Of a stretch of DNA of 50,879 nt, positions 26,254-35,649 are shown one piece after another; within the stretch, counting starts at the first letter, position 1; each line of letters opens with the position of its first letter. The stretch comes from Terriglobia bacterium. Lineage in GTDB: Bacteria; Acidobacteriota; Terriglobia; Terriglobales; Acidobacteriaceae. The translations under genes and the position numbers were made by a program. The DNA lies in NCBI GenBank assembly GCA_020073645.1, contig JAIQET010000042.1, positions 1 through 50,879 of the forward strand. The letters are read 5' to 3'. The notes beneath the pieces were generated by a model. The model worked only from the letters and a program-made list of their open reading frames with translations, did not search any database and had not been told where the DNA came from.

Positions 26254-26254
<1 letters not shown>
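24584..26254 (+). CDS. membrane histidine kinase with two c-heme-like motifs in the sensor domain
   Basis: From ATG 24584 (inside the end of the NrfD gene) the protein has 556 residues. Membrane helices are at about 20-41 and 207-228, enclosing a periplasmic sensor. The sensor contains C125-Y-G-C128-H129 and C168-x4-C173-H174, so it could bind one or two covalent hemes (CxxCH is standard; Cx4CH is a rarer variant). A HAMP domain (about 230-285), a coiled-coil, a HisKA box with phospho-acceptor H324 in VVAHEINNPL and a HATPase_c domain (DGSGIPPD, GVGLGLAIS) follow. It is probably a redox or ligand sensor paired with the next gene; genes overlap by ATGA. Confidence 0.93.
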
Positions 26255-27608
<1,354 letters not shown>

Positions 27609-27612
<4 letters not shown>

Positions 27613-28142
27613 AGCACCTACAGCTGTTGCCGATCGGGAAACTCGATGGCGGGTTGCTCATGGATCTGGCTCCCGCCATGGCGGACACGTTTCGCGTGCC
27701 CTGCGAGATCCTTACCCGTCCTCTTGATCCCGAGTTCGCCTTCCATGGTGAGCGGCAACAGTACCACTCGTCCGAGATTCTGCATCGCATGCAGAACTTC
27801 CTGGCCCCCAACTCCTGGCGCGTGCTGGGAGTGGCTGCTGTGGATCTCTACATCCCCATCCTGACCTTTGTTTTCGGCGAAGCCCAGGTGGGCGGCCCCT
27901 GCGCCGTGGTTTCGCTGCACCGTTTGCGCCAGGAATTCTACGGACTCCCCGAAGACCAGGAGATTCTGCGATACCGCCTGATTAAGGAAGCCGTCCACGA
28001 GATCGGACACACCTTGGACCTCACCCACTGTGACGACTACCGCTGCGCCATGGCCCCTTCCCACGCAGTCGAGTGGATCGACCTGAAGGATAGCGCGCTG
28101 TGCGCCAGTTGCCAGAGCCAAATCCTCACCAGCTCCGACTAG
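27609..28142 (+). CDS. amzA: archaemetzincin-family zinc protease
   Basis: A 177-residue predicted metalloprotease of the archaemetzincin family (M54). The catalytic zinc motif is H130-E131-I-G-H134-T-L-D-L-T-H140-C141, followed by C146-A-M148 and a terminal C165-A-S-C168, which supply the structural zinc as in the family consensus HExxHxxGxxHCx4CxM...CxxC. The position of the conserved Gly holds Asp137, an unusual substitution. There is no signal peptide, so it should be cytoplasmic. Its ATG overlaps the regulator's TGA, placing a protease as the fifth gene of the redox/sensor operon. Substrate unknown. Confidence 0.88.
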
Positions 28143-28189
28143 CCCTCGCGTTTGCCGGCGAGAGACTCAAATCATCCTGGCGGGCGTGC

Positions 28190-28561
28190 CTACTCCTTCA
28201 CCGACAAACCAGGATCGGCACTCATGGCCAAAGTCTGGCGAATCACCGTGTACTCGTAGTCCTGGCCGGGCTCGCCCAACACGGGAGGGCCAGAATCCAC
28301 AGAACCTCCCGCCGTCACCAGGAAGTCATACTTCGCGTTGCCCTGATCGTCGACGAACGGAGTATCGTCGAAATGGATGGTGAACTCTTTTCCCAGCGAC
28401 ACCCAGCGAATCTGGTCCCCTATTTTCTTCCGCAGGTTCACCCATTCGTAGTCGGGATTGCAATTATCCCGAAGGCGCACTTTGAGAGTTTCACCCTTCA
28501 CCTTACCGACGGTCTTGAGGCGTCTCTTTTTCTTGTGACTGCGCCCAGTTGTGCTTTTCAT
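28190..28561 (-). CDS. small beta-rich hypothetical protein
   Basis: 123 residues with a strongly basic N-terminus (GRSHKKKRRLKTVGK) and no obvious signal peptide or membrane segment. The body alternates strands (EWVNLRKKIGDQIRWVSLGK, FTIHFDDTPF) and ends in YEYTVIRQTLAMSADPGLSV, a layout reminiscent of cupredoxin-like sandwiches without copper ligands. I do not recognise the family. It is separated by 59 bases from the upstream kinase gene on the same strand and may be cotranscribed with it. It is convergent with amzA. Confidence 0.65.
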   Translation of the reverse strand: MKSTTGRSHKKKRRLKTVGKVKGETLKVRLRDNCNPDYEWVNLRKKIGDQIRWVSLGKEFTIHFDDTPFVDDQGNAKYDFLVTAGGSVDSGPPVLGEPGQDYEYTVIRQTLAMSADPGLSVKE

Positions 28562-28620
28562 ATTGCCTCCTTGCTGCTCAGCAGCCGGATTCGAACGTTC
28601 GTTCTGGCCCTTATCGATTC

Positions 28621-31245
28621 CTAGCGCCCTTGAAGCAATTGCTGAAAATGCGCTTCATTCTGCAAATGATCGAAGTCGGGCGTGCTGTTTACAAAACTCA
28701 CTGGAACGCCCGCTGCCAACGCCTTCTTCAACCACTCCAGCGTGTGCTCGGTATCCCCGAGGTGGTTGTAAACCAGCGCGGCGCGAAGACACACGTCGGG
28801 GTCCTGGGGCGAAAGTGAGATTGCGCTTCGTAAGCTGACCAACGCCTCGTCCTCCTGGTCAGTCATCGCCAGGTAGGTTGCGCGATACGCCAATGTAGGC
28901 CCGTCCTTCGGATTCACCTTGAGTTTCTCGTCCGCGAGACGGATCGCTTCGCGATACGCTTCGCCAGCCTGTTGGCGTTTGCCCGGAGCCCAGTAATACG
29001 CATCTGCTAAATTGCCCCAAGTCAGCCAGCCGGTCTTGTCGATTTTCGCGGCCTCCTCGAAGTTGCGCACCGCCTCGCCGTACTTCCGCATCATGAAGTA
29101 TGCGGTTCCCAAGTTCAGATACGGGTCCACGGTCGGGCGGATCGATACCGACTTCTCGAGCATGCCAATCGCGTCCTGGTATCGGGCCTGGGCGACGTAT
29201 ACTGCGCCCAGGTTGGAGTAGCCCCTGAAGTTGTCCGGCGACAAATTGATGACTTCCCGGAACATCCTGGCAGCATCGTCGTAACGGGCCTGGTTGAAGT
29301 AAAAAAAGCCCAGCGAATTGTATACAGCCCAGTATTGCGGCCGCAGGCTGATGGCCCGCCGGTAGGTTGCTTCCGCCTCGGCCGGCTTGTTCAGTTTTCT
29401 GTAGGCGTCGGCCAGGCCGCGAAAGGCGTCATCGCTGGTGGGATCAAGCGTGGTAGCTTTCTGGAACTGGGCTGCTGCCTTCTCATATTCGCCGGTGGCA
29501 CGATACACCCTGCCCAGACAGGTGTAGCCATCGGCCAGACTGGGCGCCAAGGCCACGGCGTGATCGCAAGCGGATCTCCCTTCATTGATCAAGTCGCTGC
29601 CGCGCTGCCCTTCCTCATAGCCCCGCCAGTAGGCTTCACCCAGCGCGGCATACGCTTGCGCGTATTTGGAATCCAGCGTGAGCGCGCGATTGAACGCGGA
29701 GATGGCGCTGTCGATATTTTCCGGCTTGTGGTAGTCCAGCAGATATCCCCGCCCGCGGAGGTATTGATCGTGGGCCGAGGGGTTGTCCGTTCCGTGCGCC
29801 GCCAGCACCACGCGGTCGTTGCTCTTGATTTCCAGCCCCAGCATGTCGAGCACGCCGCCCACTACCCGGTCCTCCACGGCGAAGGCGTCGGCCGCGTTGG
29901 CATCAACGGTGTCAGCGTGGAGTTGCCGCCGGGTCCTGGCATCGACCAGGCTGTAGGTGACGCGTACCTGATTGCCTGACCCGTGCAGGCTTCCTTCCAG
30001 AACCAGATTCACTCCGAAGTTGTTCCGGGCCTGCTCCACGCTGGTCACGCCGTCGGCACGAATTTCGCTGGCGGGGACAACCTGCAAGGGGTAGCTCCCG
30101 GTGAGCTGAGTGAGCTTTGCTGTGACCGTCTGTGTCAGCCCGTCGCACAATGCTTTAGTCCCAGGATCATCCCCAGTCGGAGCAAACGGCAGCACGGCCA
30201 ACTGGGAGGGAGCAGAACTGCCCAACCCCAGCCATTGCGGGATCGGCAGTTGCCTGTAAGCCACGATGGCAGCCAAAACCAGGGTCACGGCGATGTTGGC
30301 TGCAAGCCATTTTCTTGACTTGAACTTGCCGGACACGCCCCGCGGCAACGTGGGGGCAAGCTTGCTGGGGGTCAGCCCAGCCTGCACCAGGCGAAGATCG
30401 TGCAGCAGCTCGAGCGCGCTGGCGTAGCGCTGGCCCGCTTCCTTCGCCATAGCTTTACTGACCAACACTTCCAGCCCCTCGGGGACGCCGGAGTTGAAGA
30501 TGCGGATCGGTGTGGGCGTTTCCTGGCGGATCCGGTCTGTCGTGGCCACGAAGCTGCTGGCCAGAAAAGGATGATGCCCGGTCAGCATTTCGTAAAACAC
30601 CACTCCCAGCGAGAACACGTCGGCGCGGCCATCAGGAACTTTTTCCAGCAGGACTTCGGGCGACATATAGGCTGGGGTGCCGCCGACAGTGCCGGAGCGA
30701 TCCACCGTGGAGCTCTGGTCGGAGCGGGGCAGGTGCTTGGCCACGCCGAAGTCCAGGATTTTTACCTGGCCGCTGGTGGTCAGCATAATGTTTTCGGGCT
30801 TGATGTCGCAGTGCACGATGCCGCGCTCATGCGCCGCCGCCAGCGCTTGGGCACATTGTGCGGCGACTTCGAAGAACTGCTCGAGCGACATGGGCCGCCG
30901 CAACCGTTGCCGCAGGTTCTCACCCTCGACGTACTCCATGACCAGGAACATCTCGCCCTGTTCTTCGAGCACGTCGTAGAGGGAGGCGACATGAGCATCG
31001 CTGAACCGCGAGGCGCGTTCGGCCTCCTGGAGGAAACGCAGCCGGTAGACGGCATCGTCACGCAGCCCCGGAGCCAGGCGCTTGACCGCGACCGTACGCT
31101 TCAGCTTGGTGTCCTCGGCGCGGTAGACCTCTCCCATCCCGCCCTTCCCCAGTCGCTCCCCGATGCGGAAGCGTCCCACCACCGCTCCGGAGATGGATTC
31201 CGGGGCTACCGCCGATTTCGCCGAGGCTGGGTGGAATTCCGCCAT
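28621..31245 (-). CDS. Ser/Thr protein kinase with TPR sensor tail
   Basis: A 874-residue PknB-type kinase. The catalytic domain is about 25-290: G-loop GKGGMGEV (33-40), K55 in TVAVKRL, catalytic loop H145-C-D147-I-K149-P-E-N, and D165-F-G. The loop reads HCD, not HRD, so this is a non-RD kinase with possibly different activation. A membrane helix follows (about 313-331), then a TolB/FlgO-like region (LAVLPFAPTGDD, about 349-480). At least eight TPR units follow (about 500-870; for example AYAALGEAYWRGYEEG). This architecture is common in Acidobacteriota. Substrates and signals are unknown. Confidence 0.92.
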   Translation of the reverse strand: MAEFHPASAKSAVAPESISGAVVGRFRIGERLGKGGMGEVYRAEDTKLKRTVAVKRLAPGLRDDAVYRLRFLQEAERASRFSDAHVASLYDVLEEQGEMFLVMEYVEGENLRQRLRRPMSLEQFFEVAAQCAQALAAAHERGIVHCDIKPENIMLTTSGQVKILDFGVAKHLPRSDQSSTVDRSGTVGGTPAYMSPEVLLEKVPDGRADVFSLGVVFYEMLTGHHPFLASSFVATTDRIRQETPTPIRIFNSGVPEGLEVLVSKAMAKEAGQRYASALELLHDLRLVQAGLTPSKLAPTLPRGVSGKFKSRKWLAANIAVTLVLAAIVAYRQLPIPQWLGLGSSAPSQLAVLPFAPTGDDPGTKALCDGLTQTVTAKLTQLTGSYPLQVVPASEIRADGVTSVEQARNNFGVNLVLEGSLHGSGNQVRVTYSLVDARTRRQLHADTVDANAADAFAVEDRVVGGVLDMLGLEIKSNDRVVLAAHGTDNPSAHDQYLRGRGYLLDYHKPENIDSAISAFNRALTLDSKYAQAYAALGEAYWRGYEEGQRGSDLINEGRSACDHAVALAPSLADGYTCLGRVYRATGEYEKAAAQFQKATTLDPTSDDAFRGLADAYRKLNKPAEAEATYRRAISLRPQYWAVYNSLGFFYFNQARYDDAARMFREVINLSPDNFRGYSNLGAVYVAQARYQDAIGMLEKSVSIRPTVDPYLNLGTAYFMMRKYGEAVRNFEEAAKIDKTGWLTWGNLADAYYWAPGKRQQAGEAYREAIRLADEKLKVNPKDGPTLAYRATYLAMTDQEDEALVSLRSAISLSPQDPDVCLRAALVYNHLGDTEHTLEWLKKALAAGVPVSFVNSTPDFDHLQNEAHFQQLLQGR

Positions 31246-31370
31246 GCCAGGGTCTCAGGGAGAGATAAAGAAGCCACGACCGGAACAGGTTCTTGGTGCT
31301 GTGTTCCGGGCGGCCGCTTTGCGGCATCTTACTCCCGGGCTGTAGCGCGAGCAAATGGTGGCAGATGGCG

Positions 31371-32192
31371 CTATTCGATGACCGATTTCATGCAAAACAC
31401 GCTGCCCCCGGACTTCTCGAACTCCGAGGTGTCTACCAGGACCGGTTCGAGGCCTTCCCGGGCCAGGATCGCGCTCAGGTTGCCGGTCAGGCGGGGCGTG
31501 ATGTAGCGTCCGTTGGCCACAATCCCATTGCCCATGAACTGCAGCGCCTCTTCCCGGCTGAGCTCGTGGATTCGCTTCCAGCCCTGGCGGACAGCGACCA
31601 GGGCATCAGCGGAGTAGGCGCCGGGATAAATCAGCGCGGCTTCGTTGTTCAGAGGGCACAAACAGGTATCCAGGTGGTAGCAGTGGTCATCCACCAACTG
31701 CAGCGGGATGACGGGGAACCCTAATTCCTTCATCGCAGCGGCAAACTTCTCCACCCCGCCGCGAGTGGAGCGGAAGCCATAACCCGCCCAGATTTTGGAA
31801 CGGTCGGGATGCCACAGCAGATCGCCGTGTCCCTCCAGGTACTCTCCTTTCAGGTCCAAGGCGATGATCTTGTATCCGTTGTTCTGAAACCATTCCACAT
31901 AGAAAGGCACTTCCTTTTGCCGGATGAGATAGCGCATTTCACTGGGGACGATGAACTTGCCAATTCTCTCGCTGTATCCGACAAATACCTGATTGGCCGC
32001 GAAAACCATGTCTTCCAGATCTTTGACCGGCGCGATGGTTTCCACCTTCACGCCCGACTCTTCCAGCGCTCGACGCAGATTTTCCCATTGCTGCTGCGCC
32101 CGCACGTGGTCGATGGGCAGGCGCATGTAGGGGTTCTTGCGTTCGCGGACGTCGAAAAATATGGGTGGGCACATCAGGGCACGTTTGGGCAT
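31371..32192 (-). CDS. amidinohydrolase of the DDAH / arginine-dihydrolase family
   Basis: A 273-residue guanidino-group-modifying enzyme with the five-fold pseudo-symmetric family pattern. Candidate catalytic residues are D61 (KDLEDMVF), E120 and D124 (YLEGHGD), H173 (CYHLDT) and nucleophile C267 (GGSVFCMKS). Family members hydrolyse methylarginines, arginine (deiminase) or arginine to ornithine plus ammonia (dihydrolase). Near ornithine carbamoyltransferase, carbamate kinase and ornithine aminotransferase sequences, an arginine- or citrulline-directed role is more likely than methylarginine clearance. It lies downstream of a nucleotidyltransferase pair on the same strand. Confidence 0.85.
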   Translation of the reverse strand: MPKRALMCPPIFFDVRERKNPYMRLPIDHVRAQQQWENLRRALEESGVKVETIAPVKDLEDMVFAANQVFVGYSERIGKFIVPSEMRYLIRQKEVPFYVEWFQNNGYKIIALDLKGEYLEGHGDLLWHPDRSKIWAGYGFRSTRGGVEKFAAAMKELGFPVIPLQLVDDHCYHLDTCLCPLNNEAALIYPGAYSADALVAVRQGWKRIHELSREEALQFMGNGIVANGRYITPRLTGNLSAILAREGLEPVLVDTSEFEKSGGSVFCMKSVIE

Positions 32193-32393
32193 AGGCTCGT
32201 GGCAATCATAGCGTACTGATCCGGCCCCATGCCGACGTCCGGTGTAACACCCCTCCCCTGTGAGAGGAGTCCTAGTGCGATGTCACAGGCTGCCGGGCCT
32301 GACGGCACACCGGGTGTCCTTGGCTCTTTCGACTCGCCGCGGAGTTAAGTTTTTCCTCCGCGCTGTTTAAGGAGGTGGAGGCTACGCAGGGTC

Positions 32394-32966
32394 TCAGGTC
32401 AACTCGGAGATCCCAGCCGCGCGCCGTGCGTCATTCCATTGCGTCTCCAGCCCCAGTTCGTGGATCCATTTTTCCAGGTAGGACTGGTCCAACGACGCCC
32501 ACCGTATTCTCAATATTCCCCCCACGTCCTCAATGTGCCGTTGCGATTGCGCCAGCTTGGCCCATTCGAGTTTCGAGATGACCACGTCTTCGGCAGTGGC
32601 CACGAAAAGCGGGAGGTCCGGCAGTATGACCCGTTGGCGGCGGTGGAACTCCTCCTGGCTGAAGGGGCGCGACTTGCGGATGATCAGGTCAATCTTCCAA
32701 CCTGTCGCCAGGTCAATCACGTTGAACAAGGATTGCCGCGTGTGCGCTTCCAGAGCTGCATCCAGGTCTGCGTAATATTCCTCGCCCGGCAGACCTTGGA
32801 CGAATGCCCGCAACTGCAGCGGAGTGGCCTCGATTACGAGGTCGATGTCCTGGGTTGAGCGGGGGGCGCCGTAGTAGGCGCTGGCAAAAGATCCGGAAAG
32901 CATGTACGCAATGCCGGCTCGATCAAGCGCGGCTGTGATCCGATGGAAGACTTCCGGGACGTTCAT
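32394..32966 (-). CDS. nucleotidyltransferase-fold protein (MNT/AbiEii-like)
   Basis: 190 residues with the polymerase-beta-type signature GSFAS (25-29) and the metal pair D40-I-D42 in STQDIDLVIE, followed by EDVVISKLEWAK, typical of DUF/AbiEii-like and MNT nucleotidyltransferases. Its ATG overlaps the TGA of the small upstream gene (32963-32966). Such two-gene units are often toxin-antitoxin or antiphage modules, where the NTase modifies tRNA or a partner protein. Here that is inference from architecture only. Confidence 0.8.
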   Translation of the reverse strand: MNVPEVFHRITAALDRAGIAYMLSGSFASAYYGAPRSTQDIDLVIEATPLQLRAFVQGLPGEEYYADLDAALEAHTRQSLFNVIDLATGWKIDLIIRKSRPFSQEEFHRRQRVILPDLPLFVATAEDVVISKLEWAKLAQSQRHIEDVGGILRIRWASLDQSYLEKWIHELGLETQWNDARRAAGISELT

Positions 32967-33193
32967 CGTAGCCGCGCTGGCAGGGGCGCGGGTAGGAATG
33001 CCAGCCTCACGAGTTCTCGCACGACCTGGTTTTCAGGCCACCCCGGATGCTCTTCCCGAACCCGTTGCCGTGCCAATTCCCGGGCAAACAGGCTCATCTC
33101 AAGCGCCTGGAGCAGCCGTTGTTCTCCTGTCATGGCCCGCTGGATCTGGAGTCGGACAGCTTGCGCCGAAGGGCTGGTATCGGTGATGGGCAC
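32963..33193 (-). CDS. small helical partner of the nucleotidyltransferase
   Basis: From GTG at 33193 about 76 residues; a TTG at 33241 would add 16 unlikely residues. The core GEQRLLQALEMSLFARELAR and HPGWPENQVVRELVRLAFLP is an all-helical motif I recall as a recurring companion of small nucleotidyltransferases. The overlap with the NTase start suggests coupled translation. Function unknown; it may be the regulator or antitoxin-like partner. Confidence 0.7.
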   Translation of the reverse strand: MPITDTSPSAQAVRLQIQRAMTGEQRLLQALEMSLFARELARQRVREEHPGWPENQVVRELVRLAFLPAPLPARLR

Positions 33194-33317
33194 GGCCAAG
33201 ATGTTATCACGTGCGTGGAAGGCAGTTAGCGTTGAGGACAAGCATCCGTGCCCCGACCCACTGTCTTTGGCTCGTGGCGTCAGTGACGAGACTTACCGGT
33301 TGTCGCGCTTCGCGCAG

Positions 33318-33340
33318 CCCGCCGAGCTAAGCTCGACGGG
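33318..33340. other. CCCGCCGAGC hairpin between rocD and the NTase unit
   Basis: CCCGCCGAGC-taa-GCTCGACGGG. On the minus strand RNA all ten pairs form (one G-U), so it may end the arginine operon transcript. A TCTTTT tract is only on the plus-strand side, where no gene precedes it. Confidence 0.45.
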
Positions 33341-33419
33341 TCTTTTGCTTGAGGTGGCGATCGGCCAGGCTGGCGCATCAATTTTCATCGAGCCCCAGCA
33401 CCCTTGCGCCGAACCCTGC

Positions 33420-34634
33420 TCAGGGCTTCTCGATCACCTTCCTGATCCGCTCAAAGGCCCAGTCGATCTCCTCGCGTTTGATGATGAGCGGGGGCGCGAT
33501 CCGGATCACCCGGTCGTGGGTTTCCTTGCACAGAATACCTTCCTGCTTCAGCGCCTCGCAGTAAGGGCGAGCCGGGCTGTGGAGTTCAATGCCAATCCAC
33601 AAACCCTTGCCGCGGACTTCTTTCAGGTCAGGGCTGCGAAGGGTTTGCAGCTTGTCCAGCAAGTACGCGCCCAACTCTGCGGAGCGCTCGACCATCTTCT
33701 CCTCGACCAATACCCGCAGCGCCGTCCGCGCCACCGCGCAACCCAGCGGATTGCCGCCAAACGTGCTGCCGTGATCTCCGGGCTTGTACACCCCAAGAAT
33801 TTCCTTGGAAGCCAGCACCGCGGACACGGGATAGAAACCGCCCGCCAGCGCCTTGCCGACGATGAGCACGTCGGGGGTGATGTCTTCATGCATGTAAGCG
33901 AACAGCTTGCCGGTGCGCCCCAGGCCGGACTGGATCTCGTCGGTCATCAGCAGCACGCGGTTGGCACGGCAGATTTCAGCGGCCTCCTTGAGGAATCCCT
34001 TGGGCGGAATAATGATTCCGGCCTCGCCCTGGATGGGCTCCACCAGAAACGCGCAGGTGTTGGGGGTGATCGCCGCGCGCAGGGCCTGGGCGTCGCCAAA
34101 GGGGATGATCTTGAAGCCCGGCGTGAACGGCCCAAACCCATCGCGATATTGCTCGTCAGTAGAGAAGCTGACGATGGTGATGGTCCGCCCGTGAAAGTTA
34201 TTGGCGCACACGATGATCTCGGCCTTTCCGTCCGGGATGCCTTTGACCTTGTAGCCCCACTTGCGGGCGGTCTTCACCGCGGTCTCGACCGCTTCGGCGC
34301 CCGAGTTCATAGGCAGAGTCATGTCGAAGCCGGTCAAGTCATGGAGTTCCTTGTAAAGCAATGGAAGCTGGTCATTGCGAAACGCGCGCGAGGTCAGCGT
34401 GACCTTGTTCGCCTGCTCCGCCAGCGTCTTGAGAATCTTGGGATGGCAGTGCCCCTGGTTGACCGCGGAATATGCCGCCAGGCAGTCCAAATAACGCTTG
34501 CTGTCGACGTCGTACACCCAGACGCCAGCCGCACGCTCGATGACGACGTCCAGCGGATGGTAGTTATGAGCTCCAAATTCGTTCTCAAGCTCGACGAAGT
34601 CGTGTGTGCGCAGAACTTCTTCTGTGACCGGCAT
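33420..34634 (-). CDS. rocD: ornithine aminotransferase
   Basis: PLP class III aminotransferase that converts ornithine to glutamate-5-semialdehyde. The 404-residue product has the PLP lysine K261 in [11 protein letters not shown] and D232-E233 in [13 protein letters not shown]. The N-terminal [20 protein letters not shown] style is that of OAT (RocD) rather than ArgD. It is the fourth gene of the minus-strand arginine/ornithine operon (25 bases after pyrB). It would drain ornithine made by the carbamoyltransferase step. Confidence 0.93.
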   Translation of the reverse strand: MPVTEEVLRTHDFVELENEFGAHNYHPLDVVIERAAGVWVYDVDSKRYLDCLAAYSAVNQGHCHPKILKTLAEQANKVTLTSRAFRNDQLPLLYKELHDLTGFDMTLPMNSGAEAVETAVKTARKWGYKVKGIPDGKAEIIVCANNFHGRTITIVSFSTDEQYRDGFGPFTPGFKIIPFGDAQALRAAITPNTCAFLVEPIQGEAGIIIPPKGFLKEAAEICRANRVLLMTDEIQSGLGRTGKLFAYMHEDITPDVLIVGKALAGGFYPVSAVLASKEILGVYKPGDHGSTFGGNPLGCAVARTALRVLVEEKMVERSAELGAYLLDKLQTLRSPDLKEVRGKGLWIGIELHSPARPYCEALKQEGILCKETHDRVIRIAPPLIIKREEIDWAFERIRKVIEKP

Positions 34635-34659
34635 AAGTTCCTTTCCTGACTCCTCATTC

Positions 34660-35646
34660 CTATTCTTTGTCCAACAGCATGGTCAGCAAGGCCATCCTCA
34701 CATACAGACCATTGACCGCCTGTCGGAAATAAAGCGCCCTGGGATCATCGTCCACCGTCTTGTCCAGTTCGACCGAGCGCGGCAACGGATGGAGGATCAT
34801 CGCGTCGGGCTTCATATGCTGAAGCACCGCGGAGTCGATTGCATAGCGTTTCAATCCCTTGATATCCACTACGCGTTCCGGCCGGATGCGCGTCTGGTAC
34901 ACCACGTCCACTTCCCCAATCACGCGTTGAATCTCCGACTCCACCTCGTAGCGGATGCCATTCTCGTCCAGATACTCCAGGATGTCCGGCTTCATCTGCA
35001 ATTCCGGCGGGCTGACAAAGAAAATCTTGACCCGCTCGAACTTGGCCAGCAAGTAGGCCAGTGACCGCGCAGTACGCCCCTTGTCCAGTTCGCCGATGAT
35101 CGCAACGCTCAGCCCATCCAGCGGACGCTCCCGATAAATGGTGTATAGGTCCAGGAGCGCCTGCGTAGGATGCTGCCCGCCATTGCCGTCGCCCGCGTTA
35201 ATGACCGGAACGGGTGAAACCTGGGCCGCGCGCTTGGCGCCGCCCTCCTCGTGGTGGCGAATGACAATCACGTCGGAATAGCTGCCAATGATGCGGATCG
35301 AATCTTCCACCTGCTCGGCTTCGATCTCAGAAGAGAACGCGCGTGCGTGCTCGGTGGACAGCACCCTGCCGCCCAGCCGGTGCATGGCCGCCTCAAACGA
35401 AAACCGGGTGCGCGTCGAGGGCTGGTAGAAAAGCGTCGCCATGATCTTGTTCTGGTAGTCGAGCGTGCCTCCGCGCGCTACCACCCGTTCCATGCCCCGC
35501 GAACGGTTGAACAGATCCATCAGCAGGGGAACGGTGAACTGCTGCGACTCGACCACGTGCCTCAATTTCATGTCCCGTCCCAGCTGCGATTGTAATGGCT
35601 GCGGATCGTCCACAGGCTGGATCGGGGTGAAGGTCATCTCGCGCAT
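34660..35646 (-). CDS. pyrB: aspartate carbamoyltransferase catalytic subunit
   Basis: Transfers the carbamoyl group from carbamoyl phosphate to aspartate (pyrimidine step 2). The 328-residue product shows S77-T-R-T-R81, [12 protein letters not shown] (from H159), and [14 protein letters not shown] near the C-terminus, all diagnostic of ATCase over OTCase. No pyrI, pyrC or other pyr gene is near. It is embedded directly between the carbamoyltransferase-kinase chimaera (3 bases upstream) and rocD. Here it could use carbamoyl phosphate from citrulline phosphorolysis, or simply be placed in the operon; both are inference. Confidence 0.9.
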   Translation of the reverse strand: MREMTFTPIQPVDDPQPLQSQLGRDMKLRHVVESQQFTVPLLMDLFNRSRGMERVVARGGTLDYQNKIMATLFYQPSTRTRFSFEAAMHRLGGRVLSTEHARAFSSEIEAEQVEDSIRIIGSYSDVIVIRHHEEGGAKRAAQVSPVPVINAGDGNGGQHPTQALLDLYTIYRERPLDGLSVAIIGELDKGRTARSLAYLLAKFERVKIFFVSPPELQMKPDILEYLDENGIRYEVESEIQRVIGEVDVVYQTRIRPERVVDIKGLKRYAIDSAVLQHMKPDAMILHPLPRSVELDKTVDDDPRALYFRQAVNGLYVRMALLTMLLDKE

Positions 35647-35649
35647 AGA

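Noticed and set aside
33318..33350. Plus-strand intrinsic terminator (hairpin followed by TCTTTT)
   Set aside because: No plus-strand gene lies upstream and the plus-strand stem has a C-A mismatch; it is better read as a minus-strand hairpin.
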